A stretch of 64,000 nt of DNA from Pseudoalteromonas espejiana DSM 9414 (GTDB taxonomy: Bacteria; Pseudomonadota; Gammaproteobacteria; Enterobacterales; Alteromonadaceae), in the NCBI RefSeq assembly GCF_002221525.1, contig NZ_CP011028.1, positions 2,243,001 to 2,307,000 of the forward strand, read 5' to 3'. Position 1 is the first letter of the stretch. Each line of letters opens with the position of its first letter. The notes under the pieces were generated by a model. It was not told the DNA's origin. It did no database searches and worked only from the letters and a program-made list of their open reading frames with translations. Positions 1-7,864 of the stretch are shown piece by piece. A program made the translations under genes and the position numbers.

Positions 1-249
1 GAAGATAAAAAGTTTAATACATTACTCTTTAGATACCGTGCACGAAACTGGCCTGAAACACTAAACCAGCAAGAACTTGATCAATGGCGCCAGTATTGCC
101 AAAACAAGCTAATGCACGGGGAAGATCAACCCTCAATTAGCGCACAAGATTTTATGATCACCCTTGAAAACTTGGCCCATGAGCACGACGACAGCGAAAA
201 GAACCTGACCATTTTAAAGGCGCTTTATAACTACGCACAGAGCATGTAA
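1..249 (+). CDS. sbcB: Exonuclease I, C-terminal end (partial)
   Basis: This is the last 82 codons of a gene that begins before the window. The reading frame is open from base 1 to the TAA at 247-249. It contains the block LLFRYRARNWPETLN, followed by a helical tail ending in LKALYNYAQSM. That matches the extreme C-terminus of E. coli exonuclease I (LLFRYRARNFPETL, then LLKALWQYA). Exonuclease I degrades single-stranded DNA 3' to 5' and works in recombination and mismatch repair. The catalytic DEDD domain lies outside the window, so only the C-terminal region can be judged. An intrinsic terminator follows about 40 bases downstream. Confidence 0.85.
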   Translation, partial: EDKKFNTLLFRYRARNWPETLNQQELDQWRQYCQNKLMHGEDQPSISAQDFMITLENLAHEHDDSEKNLTILKALYNYAQSM

Positions 250-287
250 TTTGCTTTAGCCTTACTTGTAAAACGCATATAAAAACA

Positions 288-320
288 CGACGCTTTAGTG
301 ATAAAGCGTCGCGTTTTTTT
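288..320 (+). terminator. Rho-independent terminator of sbcB
   Basis: A perfect 10-bp stem (CGACGCTTTA / TAAAGCGTCG, 288-297 with 302-311) has a GTGA loop and is followed by a run of seven T's at 314-320. It sits just after the sbcB stop codon. Confidence 0.9.
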
Positions 321-330
321 GTTTGAATTA

Positions 331-1182
331 TTATGGGCTTCGCCCATCACGCAAGCAAGCTTAGCGTCTACGGGTAAAACCCATATCTTCACCTTAGTGG
401 TAGACGTTGAGCTTGCTCACGTGAAAAGCGCAGCTTTTAATTGCTTAGTAAAACACTACTCACAAAGAGGAGTGAATGAGGAGAAAATGAGAAAATATAA
501 GCCAAAAATAGCTTTGGCTATTCACTTCCTCTAAAAGCGCAGCGCCTCATAAACTCTTTGTGAATAAATCACTTTACGGGCTTTATCCGTCACGCAAGCA
601 AGCTTCGCGTCTACAGGTAAAACCCATATCTACACCTTGGTGGTAGACGTTGAGCTTGCTCACGTGAAAAGCGCAGCTTTTAATTGCTTAAATAAAACAC
701 TATTCACAAAGAGAAGTGAATGAGGAGTAAATGAGAAAACATAAAGACCAACAACAATCTTTTTAGAACTATTACTGCCTCTAGAGCGAAGCGCCTCTTA
801 CCCTCTTTGTGAATAAATCACTTTACGGGTTTTATCCGTCACGCAAGCAAGCTTCGCGTCTACAAGTAAAACCCATATCTACACCTTCGCGGTAGACGTT
901 GAGCTTGCTCACGTGAAAAGCGCAGCTTTTAATTGCTTAAGTAAAACACTACTCACAAAGAGGAGTGAATGAGGAGAAAATGAGAAAACATAAGCCAAAA
1001 ATAGCTTTGGCTATTCACTTCCTCTAAAAGCGCAGCGCCTTATAACCTCTTTGTGAATTAATCACTTTACGGGCTTTGCCCATCACGCAAGCAAGCTTGG
1101 CATCTGCATGTAAAACCACATCTACACCTTAGTGGTAGACGTAGAGCTTGCTCACGTGAAAAGCGAAGCTTTTAATCTTTTA
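331..1182. repeat. Tandem array of ~245-bp hairpin repeats (family 1)
   Basis: About 3.4 head-to-tail copies of a 243-249-bp unit fill the whole gap between sbcB and the dehydrogenase gene. Each unit holds two inverted-repeat structures. Stem A joins a CACGCAAGCAAGC...CGTCTAC arm to a GTAGACG..GAGCTTGCTCACGTG arm (348-371/400-423; 591-614/643-666; 840-863/892-915; 1084-1107/1135-1158). Stem B joins CACAAAGAGG to CCTCTTTGTG about 100 bases later and encloses AGTGAAT/ATTCACT. A small AAAAGC-GCA-GCTTTT hairpin follows stem A. The copies differ by scattered point changes, so the array is not recent. Short open frames inside it are repeat artefacts. A solo copy lies at 18.8-19.1 kb. Confidence 0.9.
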
Positions 1183-1194
1183 AAATGTGAAACG

Positions 1195-2076
1195 TTATTT
1201 TTTATGCAGCGCTTCTATTCGTGCAAGTAAGCTTGAGGTATCGTATCGGCCGCCGCCAAGGGCTTGTACATCGGCGTAGTATTGATCGACCGTTGCAGTC
1301 ATCGGTAAAGTAGCGCCGTTGTTTTTAGCTTCATCAAGCGCAATACCTAAATCTTTACGCATCCAATCTACCGCAAAGCCAAACTCGTATTCACCTGCCC
1401 ACATTGTTTTGTAGCGGTTTTCCATTTGCCACGAGCCAGCTGCACCTTTTGAAATGGTTTCAATTACTTTTTCGCCATCAAGGCCTGCTTGCTTTGCAAA
1501 ATGTAGACCTTCTCCTAAGCCTTGCACAACACCTGCTATACAAATTTGATTAACCATTTTACATAATTGGCCAGAACCAACTTCGCCTAGCAACTGGCTA
1601 AAACGGCTAAATGCCGCCATTACAGGCTGTGCTTTTGCAAATACAGCTTCATTGCCACCGGCCATTACCGTTAAAACACCATTTTCGGCGCCAGCTTGGC
1701 CGCCAGATACTGGCGCATCTATAAAGTCGATATTTTGCAGAGCTGCCTTTGCTGCTACTTCGCGGGCTACCTCAGCAGAAGTTGTTGTATGATCAACTAA
1801 TATTGTGTGTGGCAGCATGCCCGCTAAAACACCATCATCACCGTATACTACCGAGCGTAAATCGTCATCGTTACCAACACACATAAAAACGATATCTGCG
1901 TTGCTGGCAGCCTCACGTGGAGTAGGTGCAAAGCGCCCGCTAAATTCTTCAGCCCATTTTTGAGCTTTTGCCTGAGTACGGTTATATACGCATACGCTGT
2001 AGCCGGCTTTTGCCAAGTGCCCAGCCATTGGATAACCCATTACGCCTAAACCTATAAATGAAACATTGATTGACAT
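1195..2076 (-). CDS. NAD(P)-dependent beta-hydroxyacid dehydrogenase (3-hydroxyisobutyrate dehydrogenase family)
   Basis: A 293-aa oxidoreductase of the 3-hydroxyisobutyrate dehydrogenase / tartronate semialdehyde reductase family. The Rossmann motif GLGVMG is at residues 9-14. The substrate-binding signature DAPVSGG is at 120-126, and the family's catalytic lysine block (GSGQLCKMVNQ, K173, N176) is intact. The length is usual for the family. The likely reaction is reversible NAD(P)-linked oxidation of a small beta-hydroxyacid or reduction of a semialdehyde in the cytoplasm; the exact substrate cannot be read from sequence. It stands alone, transcribed toward the repeat array and divergent from the glutathione peroxidase gene. 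Confidence 0.85.
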   Translation of the reverse strand: MSINVSFIGLGVMGYPMAGHLAKAGYSVCVYNRTQAKAQKWAEEFSGRFAPTPREAASNADIVFMCVGNDDDLRSVVYGDDGVLAGMLPHTILVDHTTTSAEVAREVAAKAALQNIDFIDAPVSGGQAGAENGVLTVMAGGNEAVFAKAQPVMAAFSRFSQLLGEVGSGQLCKMVNQICIAGVVQGLGEGLHFAKQAGLDGEKVIETISKGAAGSWQMENRYKTMWAGEYEFGFAVDWMRKDLGIALDEAKNNGATLPMTATVDQYYADVQALGGGRYDTSSLLARIEALHKK

Positions 2077-2192
2077 AAAAGTGCCTTAATTACCTGATAA
2101 CTTAGAAACTATGCCGATTATGTCAATCGGCTGCTTAAAAAGCGAATTAAGTCTTTATAAATTTCCAGCGTAAGGAAATAAGCAGGTAACCC

Positions 2193-2744
2193 ATGGATAG
2201 TATTTATCAATTTAGTGCGCCACTGTACAACAGCGAAAGCTTTGCGCTTAGCCAGCTAAAAGGCAAAACCATACTTATTGTTAATACAGCAAGTAAATGT
2301 AATTTTTCAATGCAATTAACAGCCCTTGAAAAACTCTACCAAGAATATAAAAACCGTGGATTCACTATTTTAGCGTTTCCGTGCCATCAGTTTGGGCAAA
2401 ACGAGCCTCTTGATAATTTAGCTATTAAAGACTTTTATCAAGCGCAGTTTAATGTCTCGTTTGAAGTATTTGGTAAGGTAATGGTAAACGGCCCTGAAGC
2501 ACACCCGCTTTTTAATTATTTAAAAGCGCACACACGGGGTATTTCGCAAAACCGCGCCGTAAAGTGGAACTTCACTAAATTTTTGATTAATAGTGATGGG
2601 CAGCTAGTAGCACGTTACGCACCACGCACCAAGCCCGAAACGCTCAAACAAGTAATAGAGGCAAATTTACAAAGCTCGCCACAAAAAAGTAGCTATAGAA
2701 GCACTAAGTTAACCCCTAACTTTAATGCATTAAAAGGCGCTTAG
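2193..2744 (+). CDS. Glutathione peroxidase family protein
   Basis: A 183-aa thioredoxin-fold peroxidase. The peroxidatic cysteine is C36 in NTASKCNFS, where most relatives have ASKCGxT. The FPCHQFG block (FPCNQFG in the family) supplies Q66, and KWNFTKFLI supplies the conserved tryptophan and asparagine. These residues reduce hydrogen peroxide or lipid hydroperoxides using thioredoxin or glutathione. The protein has no signal peptide, so it should be cytosolic, like E. coli BtuE. The ~20-residue tail after the fold is poorly conserved. A GTAAGGAAA ribosome-binding site lies upstream. Confidence is high for family, lower for reductant. Confidence 0.88.
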   Translation: MDSIYQFSAPLYNSESFALSQLKGKTILIVNTASKCNFSMQLTALEKLYQEYKNRGFTILAFPCHQFGQNEPLDNLAIKDFYQAQFNVSFEVFGKVMVNGPEAHPLFNYLKAHTRGISQNRAVKWNFTKFLINSDGQLVARYAPRTKPETLKQVIEANLQSSPQKSSYRSTKLTPNFNALKGA

Positions 2745-2836
2745 TTATTTTAAATCAATAAAGTGGAGCTTATTAAAGCGCATTACCTAAAAGTAGTTTA
2801 ATGTTAAAGGTAAACCCATACTTTGGAGTTAATAAC

Positions 2837-3817
2837 ATGAACATTGCTTTTTTTAGTACTCAAAAATACGAACAACCATTTTTTGAATACTGTATTAAAA
2901 ACAATCCAAGCATACGTATAAATTATTTTGAGCAAACACTTAACGAGCAAACCGCCCTATTAGCAAAAGGCTTTGAAGCCGTATGCGTATTTGTAAACGA
3001 TACTGTGAATGCAGTCGTAATAGAGCAATTAGCAGAGCTTGGTGTGAACACTATTTTACTGCGCTGTGCGGGGTTTAATAACGTTGATTTAATTGCAGCT
3101 AAAGCACACAACATTAAAGTACTGCGCGTGCCTGCATACAGCCCTGAAGCGGTAGCAGAGCACTGTATTGCACTTATGCTTACGCTAAGTCGTAAAACAC
3201 ACAAGGCCTATAACCGTGTACGCGAAGACAACTTTGATTTAAACGGTTTATTAGGCTTTAACCTGCACAGCAAAACGGTTGGAATTATAGGTTGCGGTAA
3301 AATTGGTCTTGCGCTTTGTAATATACTAAATGGCTTTGGTGCCAACGTTTTAGTGTGCGACCCTTATGCGCAACCTGGTAATTACATCATTACCGATTTA
3401 GACTCGCTGCTAACTCAAAGCGATATAATTTCACTTCACTGCCCATTGAACGAGCAAACACACCATTTAATAAATGATGACGCATTCAATAAAATGAAAC
3501 CCGGCGTTATGCTTATTAATACCTCGCGTGGCGCGCTATTAAATAGTAAAGCGTGTATTAACGCACTTAAAACTAAAAAACTGGGGTATTTAGGGCTCGA
3601 CGTGTACGAGCAAGAATCAGAGCTGTTTTTTAAAAATCACAGCGACGAAATAAATCAAGACGATATATTTTCGCGCTTAGTGAGCTTTAAAAATGTATTA
3701 GTCACTGGCCATCAAGGATTTTTTACCCAAGAAGCACTTACCGAGATTGCTAATACAACCATACAAAATGCGCTGGAAATAAACCAAGGTAAACTTCTAA
3801 CTAATGAGGTTTTATAA
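2837..3817 (+). CDS. ldhA: D-lactate dehydrogenase (fermentative type)
   Basis: A D-isomer-specific 2-hydroxyacid dehydrogenase of 326 aa that tracks E. coli LdhA (329 aa) from end to end. It has LRCAGFNNVDL, VPAYSPEAVAEH, a GCGKIG NAD site (152-157), NTSRGALL with catalytic R231, DVYEQE with E260, and TGHQ with H292. It converts pyruvate and NADH to D-lactate. An in-frame ATG exists at 2801, but the start at 2837 has GGAG about ten bases upstream and gives the LdhA-like N-terminus (MNIAFFSTQKY), so I chose it. A strong palindromic terminator follows. Confidence 0.9.
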   Translation: MNIAFFSTQKYEQPFFEYCIKNNPSIRINYFEQTLNEQTALLAKGFEAVCVFVNDTVNAVVIEQLAELGVNTILLRCAGFNNVDLIAAKAHNIKVLRVPAYSPEAVAEHCIALMLTLSRKTHKAYNRVREDNFDLNGLLGFNLHSKTVGIIGCGKIGLALCNILNGFGANVLVCDPYAQPGNYIITDLDSLLTQSDIISLHCPLNEQTHHLINDDAFNKMKPGVMLINTSRGALLNSKACINALKTKKLGYLGLDVYEQESELFFKNHSDEINQDDIFSRLVSFKNVLVTGHQGFFTQEALTEIANTTIQNALEINQGKLLTNEVL

Positions 3818-3837
3818 GTTATTTAAAATAGGCACAA

Positions 3838-3875
3838 AAAAAGCGAAGTGAGTTTATAAACTCACTTCGCTTTAT
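3838..3875. terminator. Bidirectional terminator between ldhA and the NSS transporter
   Basis: A near-perfect palindrome pairs AAAGCGAAGTGAGTTT (3840-3855) with its complement (3858-3873). A-rich sequence lies on the left and T-rich on the right, so it can end both convergent transcripts. Confidence 0.85.
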
Positions 3876-3914
3876 TAATCTATTTTTAATGCTAGCTCTA
3901 TGGCTTAGCCATAA

Positions 3915-5237
3915 TCACCCAAAGGCTACATTTGCAAATACCAAGGTCATTAATATCGGGCACACAAAGCGAATATACTGTGCAAACCAGTAATGCGCTC
4001 CTGTGGTTGCTTGGCGCAATTTATTACCACGCTGCCACATCCATCCTGCGGTAACAAAGTAAAACAAGCCCATAAGCGGAAGTTGGTATTGGGTAAACAA
4101 CATAATTACCAAACCAAATAGCCACTCAAAATTTAATATAATGGCACTTGCACATACAAGCACAACTAAACTTACAGCCCACGTGGCTTTGGTACGATCC
4201 ACTTGGTGGTTTTCTACTAAAAAGGCAACGGGTATTTCGGTGGTTGAAATAGTTGATGTAACCGATGCAATCGACATAAGTACAAAAAACAACAAGCCTA
4301 TAAGTAAACCTATTTCGCCCATTGTGCTAAATAGCTCTGGCAAAATAGCAAATATAAGCTGCCCTTCGCCAATTAGTTTACCACCACTAAACACCTCAAC
4401 CCCATTATGCTGTGCAACGTAAATGGCAGGCACAATAAGTAAACCGGCTAAAAATGCCACGCTAGTATCGAGTAATGCAACGCTTGCGGTTAGTTTTGGC
4501 AGGTTTGCATCTGGCTGTAAGTACGAGCCATAAATCATCATACAACCTACACCTAACGAGAGCGAAAAAAACGCCTGCCCCATAGCTGCAATAATTAAAT
4601 TTGGGTCGAGCACTTGGCTAAAATCAGGTATTAAATACGCGGCAAAACCTTCGCTTGCGCCATCTAAGCTGGCTATATAAACAATTAAACCAACCAATAA
4701 AACTAATAGTAACGGCATTAAGCGGCGCGACCAGGTTTCAATACCCGATTTAACCCCCTTTAAAATAATGCTGGCGGTTAAAATAAGCATAAGCGGGGTA
4801 AACACAAAATTACGCAGCACCGAGTCGCTATGTAAAAACTCGCTTGCGGCATCAAAGCCAAAAAATGTAGTAATAGGCTCAATGGCGTACGAAAGCATCC
4901 AACCAGCTACAATAGAATAAAAGCTAAGCATAACCACAGCGCCCGCAAGGCCAATATAACCTGCCGCAGCACCTACTTTTTTATTGGTATTTTGCCATGC
5001 GTTGCCCAATGCTTTAACTGGGTTGGCTTGTGCGTGGTGGCCTAAATAAAGCTCGGTATAAAGCGCCGGTAGCGCTAATAAAAATATAACAACAAAATAA
5101 ACCAGTAAAAAAGCACCGCCACCATGGTTGGCCGCCTGCGTAGGAAAACCCCATATATTACCTAAACCCACTGCTGCGCCTGCAGCGGCTAAAACAAAAC
5201 CAAATCGGCTTTGAAATCCATCACGCACTTGTGCCAT
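3915..5237 (-). CDS. Sodium-dependent transporter, neurotransmitter:sodium symporter (NSS) family
   Basis: A 440-aa integral membrane protein with about eleven hydrophobic segments. The N-terminal block GAAVGLGNIWGFPTQAANHGGGAF is split here as GAAVGLGNIWGFP and NHGGGAF; it is the hallmark TM1 sodium- and substrate-binding region of the NSS (LeuT/MhsT/TnaT) fold. SIASVTSTISTTEIP matches the sodium-binding segment around TM8. Such proteins import amino acids with sodium; substrate specificity cannot be assigned. Like many bacterial members it has fewer helices than the eukaryotic 12. It is convergent with ldhA and shares its terminator. Confidence 0.88.
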   Translation of the reverse strand: MAQVRDGFQSRFGFVLAAAGAAVGLGNIWGFPTQAANHGGGAFLLVYFVVIFLLALPALYTELYLGHHAQANPVKALGNAWQNTNKKVGAAAGYIGLAGAVVMLSFYSIVAGWMLSYAIEPITTFFGFDAASEFLHSDSVLRNFVFTPLMLILTASIILKGVKSGIETWSRRLMPLLLVLLVGLIVYIASLDGASEGFAAYLIPDFSQVLDPNLIIAAMGQAFFSLSLGVGCMMIYGSYLQPDANLPKLTASVALLDTSVAFLAGLLIVPAIYVAQHNGVEVFSGGKLIGEGQLIFAILPELFSTMGEIGLLIGLLFFVLMSIASVTSTISTTEIPVAFLVENHQVDRTKATWAVSLVVLVCASAIILNFEWLFGLVIMLFTQYQLPLMGLFYFVTAGWMWQRGNKLRQATTGAHYWFAQYIRFVCPILMTLVFANVAFG

Positions 5238-5375
5238 ACATCTACAAATCTGTTATTCTTTGATTATTGTGAATTAAACCATATTTCATGCCAACTGAGT
5301 AATAAAATTGCTCGTTGCATAAATAAGCGCTGTTAACCGCTCATAATTACAGCGACTCACCCATTTAAAGCGTTT

Positions 5376-6131
5376 ATGACAGCAGATTATTTTAAAAACA
5401 CCTTACGTATTACTCCTGCTCAATTAGCAAACTTACCGTTAGCTAATAACCGCATTTTATTATTTGATGCGACAACGCTTGATGTAAGTAAATTTAACTT
5501 ACCTGATTACTTAAGCCCGTTTGAGCTAGGCGTTATAAACCGCCGTAAAAGAGCGCAAGCAAAACAAGAATACTTGGCTACTCGTATACTGCTAAAACAG
5601 TTGCTTAAAATAGCTAAGCCACAATACGCAAACACACCGCTAAATGGTATGAGCACCCAATTTGACGAGGCAAGCGCTAAATTACAGTTGCAAGCTAGTG
5701 GCGAAATTTTTAATACCTGTATTTCACACTCCCACGGTTTGGTTGGCGTAGCCCTTAACTTAGCTAATACCGAGTTTGGTTTTGATATTGAAAAAATAAG
5801 CTTAAAGCGCCCATTTGAAAAGCTCGCAAAGCATTTTTATCACGCAGACGAAATAGCCCTAATTACTGAGCCGAGTAATACGCAAACCCAAGCTAATATC
5901 TTTTTTAGAATTTGGACATTAAAAGAGTCGCTTGCTAAAGCCACCAGCCGCCCTATTGCTAAATTGCTTAGCCCGAATGTGTTTAATGAGTTAAATATTG
6001 CAACACTCGGTGCATCAAGTAACTGTGTTACCGTTGAAAGTAATAACCAACACACCCAATTTGATGTAACTGTAGCGCATAAAAAAAGCACCGACTGGCG
6101 ATGCTTTTTAATAACAGACTTTATACTTTAG
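5376..6131 (+). CDS. 4'-phosphopantetheinyl transferase, Sfp/AcpT superfamily
   Basis: A 251-aa protein with the two signatures of the Sfp-type transferases. FGFDIEKIS supplies D137 and E139 of the G-x-D-x-E magnesium site. FFRIWTLKESLAKA supplies W180, K183 and E184 of the W-x-x-K-E-S/A site. The enzyme moves phosphopantetheine from CoA to a serine on a carrier protein. No polyketide, peptide synthetase or fatty acid genes are nearby, so the partner carrier protein is not shown. It is convergent with lysC with only an eight-base gap. No strong ribosome-binding site is visible, so the exact start is less certain. Confidence 0.82.
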   Translation: MTADYFKNTLRITPAQLANLPLANNRILLFDATTLDVSKFNLPDYLSPFELGVINRRKRAQAKQEYLATRILLKQLLKIAKPQYANTPLNGMSTQFDEASAKLQLQASGEIFNTCISHSHGLVGVALNLANTEFGFDIEKISLKRPFEKLAKHFYHADEIALITEPSNTQTQANIFFRIWTLKESLAKATSRPIAKLLSPNVFNELNIATLGASSNCVTVESNNQHTQFDVTVAHKKSTDWRCFLITDFIL

Positions 6132-6139
6132 CTGCTTTT

Positions 6140-7519
6140 TTACGCCTCTAAAAGGCGGCTGTGTATAGCTTGTACCACAGTATCTGATTCGCCCTGCTCT
6201 ACTAAAAAGCAAAGATTGTGCTTACTTGCACCATGGCAAATTAAACGAATATTAAACTCTTTTAGTACATTCATTAGGTTCATTTCGTGCTGACGAAGCT
6301 GTATTTCTGAACCAATAAGCGCCACTAGCGTTAAGTTGTTTTCAACCGATACATGGCAAAATTCAGCAAGCTTATCTAAACACGCTTGCTCAAGCTCTGG
6401 GCGCGAGGCATTAGGCGCGTTATCGAGGGTAATGGCTACGCTTATTTCAGAGGTAGTCACTAAATCTACCGATATATTAAACTCACTTAAAATGGTAAAC
6501 ACGCGGGCTAAAAAGCCACTTGCCAATAGCATTTCAGGGCTTTTAAGTGTGAGCAATATTTGGTTTTTACGTTGCGTTACGGCGCGTATACCCGGCTGCT
6601 GCGATTTTTCGCGCTCAATCCACGTACCACCGCGCTCTGGCTCACGGCTTGAGCCTACAAATACATTAATGTGGCTACGGCTAGCTGGTAAAATAGTCGC
6701 TGGGTGCAATACTTTTGCGCCAAATGTGGCCATTTCTGCGGCTTCATCAAAACTTAAACGGGCAATAGGCGTTGCTTTGGCACATAAACGTGGGTCGGTG
6801 CTAAATATACCCACTACGTCGGTCCAAATGTGTACGCTTTTAGCGTTAATCGCCTCAGCAAGTAATGCTGCGCTGTAATCTGAACCACCACGGCCAAGTG
6901 TGGTTGTTTGGTCAAATTCGTCGCTACCAACAAAACCTTGAGTTACAATTACCTGCTCATCTAATAGCGGAATTAATACTTCTTTAGCCGCTTGCGCTGT
7001 GGCTTTAACATTGGGTGTTGCTTTACCAAACTGACTGTCGGTTTTAAGTACTTTTCGTACATCAAAACGATCTGCATTTAAGCCTTTTAAACGCAGCACT
7101 TGCGCAAATAAGTACGACGATAAGCGCTCACCAAAGCTAAGTAGCTCATCGTGCTGCTGATCAGTTGTTAGTGTTTCAATCGCTAATGTTTGGAATGCTT
7201 TTAATGTTTCGTTAAAGCCTACGGCTAAATCGGCATCAAGCGATAACTCATCTAAAATAGCTTGCTGAATGGCTAGCACGCCGTCTATGTGTTCTTGGCG
7301 CTGCTCTGGGGTAATGCTTGATTTACACAGTGCAACTAAGTGGTTAGTTACGCCGGCACTGGCGCTCACAGCTACAATACGTACGCTTTTATCTGCAACA
7401 ATAATTTCGCTGCAGCGACTCATCGCTTCAAAATTTGCAACACTGGTTCCGCCAAATTTGGCAACGATGTAATCTGATTTTGCGCCTAATACTGATTGTG
7501 GCACTGATTGGGTAGTCAT
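6140..7519 (-). CDS. lysC: Lysine-sensitive aspartokinase III
   Basis: A 459-aa monofunctional aspartate kinase matching E. coli LysC in length and layout. The amino-acid kinase domain begins with VAKFGGTSVANFEAM (residues 19-33) and includes TLGRGGSDYSAALLA. Two ACT domains fill the C-terminal third (LKSPEMLLASGFLARVF; LTLVALIGSEI), where lysine binds for feedback inhibition. It phosphorylates aspartate, the first step to lysine, threonine and methionine. The start is fixed by AAAGGAGA five bases upstream of ATG. Expression should be controlled by the lysine riboswitch upstream, so both RNA and protein carry lysine feedback. Confidence 0.95.
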   Translation of the reverse strand: MTTQSVPQSVLGAKSDYIVAKFGGTSVANFEAMSRCSEIIVADKSVRIVAVSASAGVTNHLVALCKSSITPEQRQEHIDGVLAIQQAILDELSLDADLAVGFNETLKAFQTLAIETLTTDQQHDELLSFGERLSSYLFAQVLRLKGLNADRFDVRKVLKTDSQFGKATPNVKATAQAAKEVLIPLLDEQVIVTQGFVGSDEFDQTTTLGRGGSDYSAALLAEAINAKSVHIWTDVVGIFSTDPRLCAKATPIARLSFDEAAEMATFGAKVLHPATILPASRSHINVFVGSSREPERGGTWIEREKSQQPGIRAVTQRKNQILLTLKSPEMLLASGFLARVFTILSEFNISVDLVTTSEISVAITLDNAPNASRPELEQACLDKLAEFCHVSVENNLTLVALIGSEIQLRQHEMNLMNVLKEFNIRLICHGASKHNLCFLVEQGESDTVVQAIHSRLLEA

Positions 7520-7598
7520 TTAGTCTCCTTTCGCGGTATTTTAACCGCTAAAAAACAAGAAGAACTTGGCAAAGGAATGCATTTGATGTGTCCGCTGC

Positions 7599-7761
7599 CA
7601 GAAGCTCTCCACCTATATTGGTGACAGTTTTGAGGATTCAGCCCCATAAACCGAAAAACAATAGCGACGTACTAGTATTTTTCTCGGCGAGTACTTCCCT
7701 CTTTAATGGTTACGGGCGTTCGTCACCTACCATTAAATACCTAAGTATCGCACCTCTTCTG
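7599..7761 (-). promoter_or_regulatory. Lysine riboswitch (L box) upstream of lysC
   Basis: Read on the minus strand, the leader shows the conserved L-box core in order: AGAGGTGCG, GAGGGAAGTACTCGCCGA, GGGGCTGAATCCTCA, CTGTCACCAATATAGGTGG and GAGCTTCTGG. Helix P1 pairs CAGAAG (7756-7761) with CTTCTG (7599-7604). The ~163-nt aptamer is the usual size and lies about 80 bases from the lysC start. No U-run terminator lies between the aptamer and the start codon. TTCCTTT (7571-7577) could pair with the AAAGGAG ribosome-binding site, so control is probably of translation initiation. The aptamer call rests on motif recognition; the switching mechanism is inference. Confidence 0.93.
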
Positions 7762-7783
7762 AATGCTTTATTAACCATTGGCT

Positions 7784-7818
7784 AATAAAACAAAGCCCCG
7801 CTAATTAGCGGGGCTTTG
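7784..7818 (-). terminator. Terminator of nhaD, directly before the lysine riboswitch
   Basis: A perfect 12-bp GC-rich stem (CAAAGCCCCGCT with AGCGGGGCTTTG, AATT loop) is followed on the minus strand by TTTTATT. It ends nhaD transcription only ~25 bases before the riboswitch begins, so the lysC promoter must sit in or over this terminator. Confidence 0.85.
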
Positions 7819-7864
7819 AAAGTTATCGTTTAGACGTCTAGGTGTCAAGCATTTATAGCAAAAA

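Noticed and set aside
298..534. 78-aa open frame beginning in the sbcB terminator
   Set aside because: It runs through the terminator and the first repeat unit, has no ribosome-binding site and is broken in the other units. It is a repeat artefact.
331..1182. CRISPR array
   Set aside because: The repeat unit is ~245 bp, with no 25-40-bp direct repeats separated by unique spacers, and there are no cas genes nearby.
6336..6878. 180-aa frame antisense to lysC
   Set aside because: It is a long frame caused by codon bias of lysC on the other strand, without a homologous pattern or start signal.
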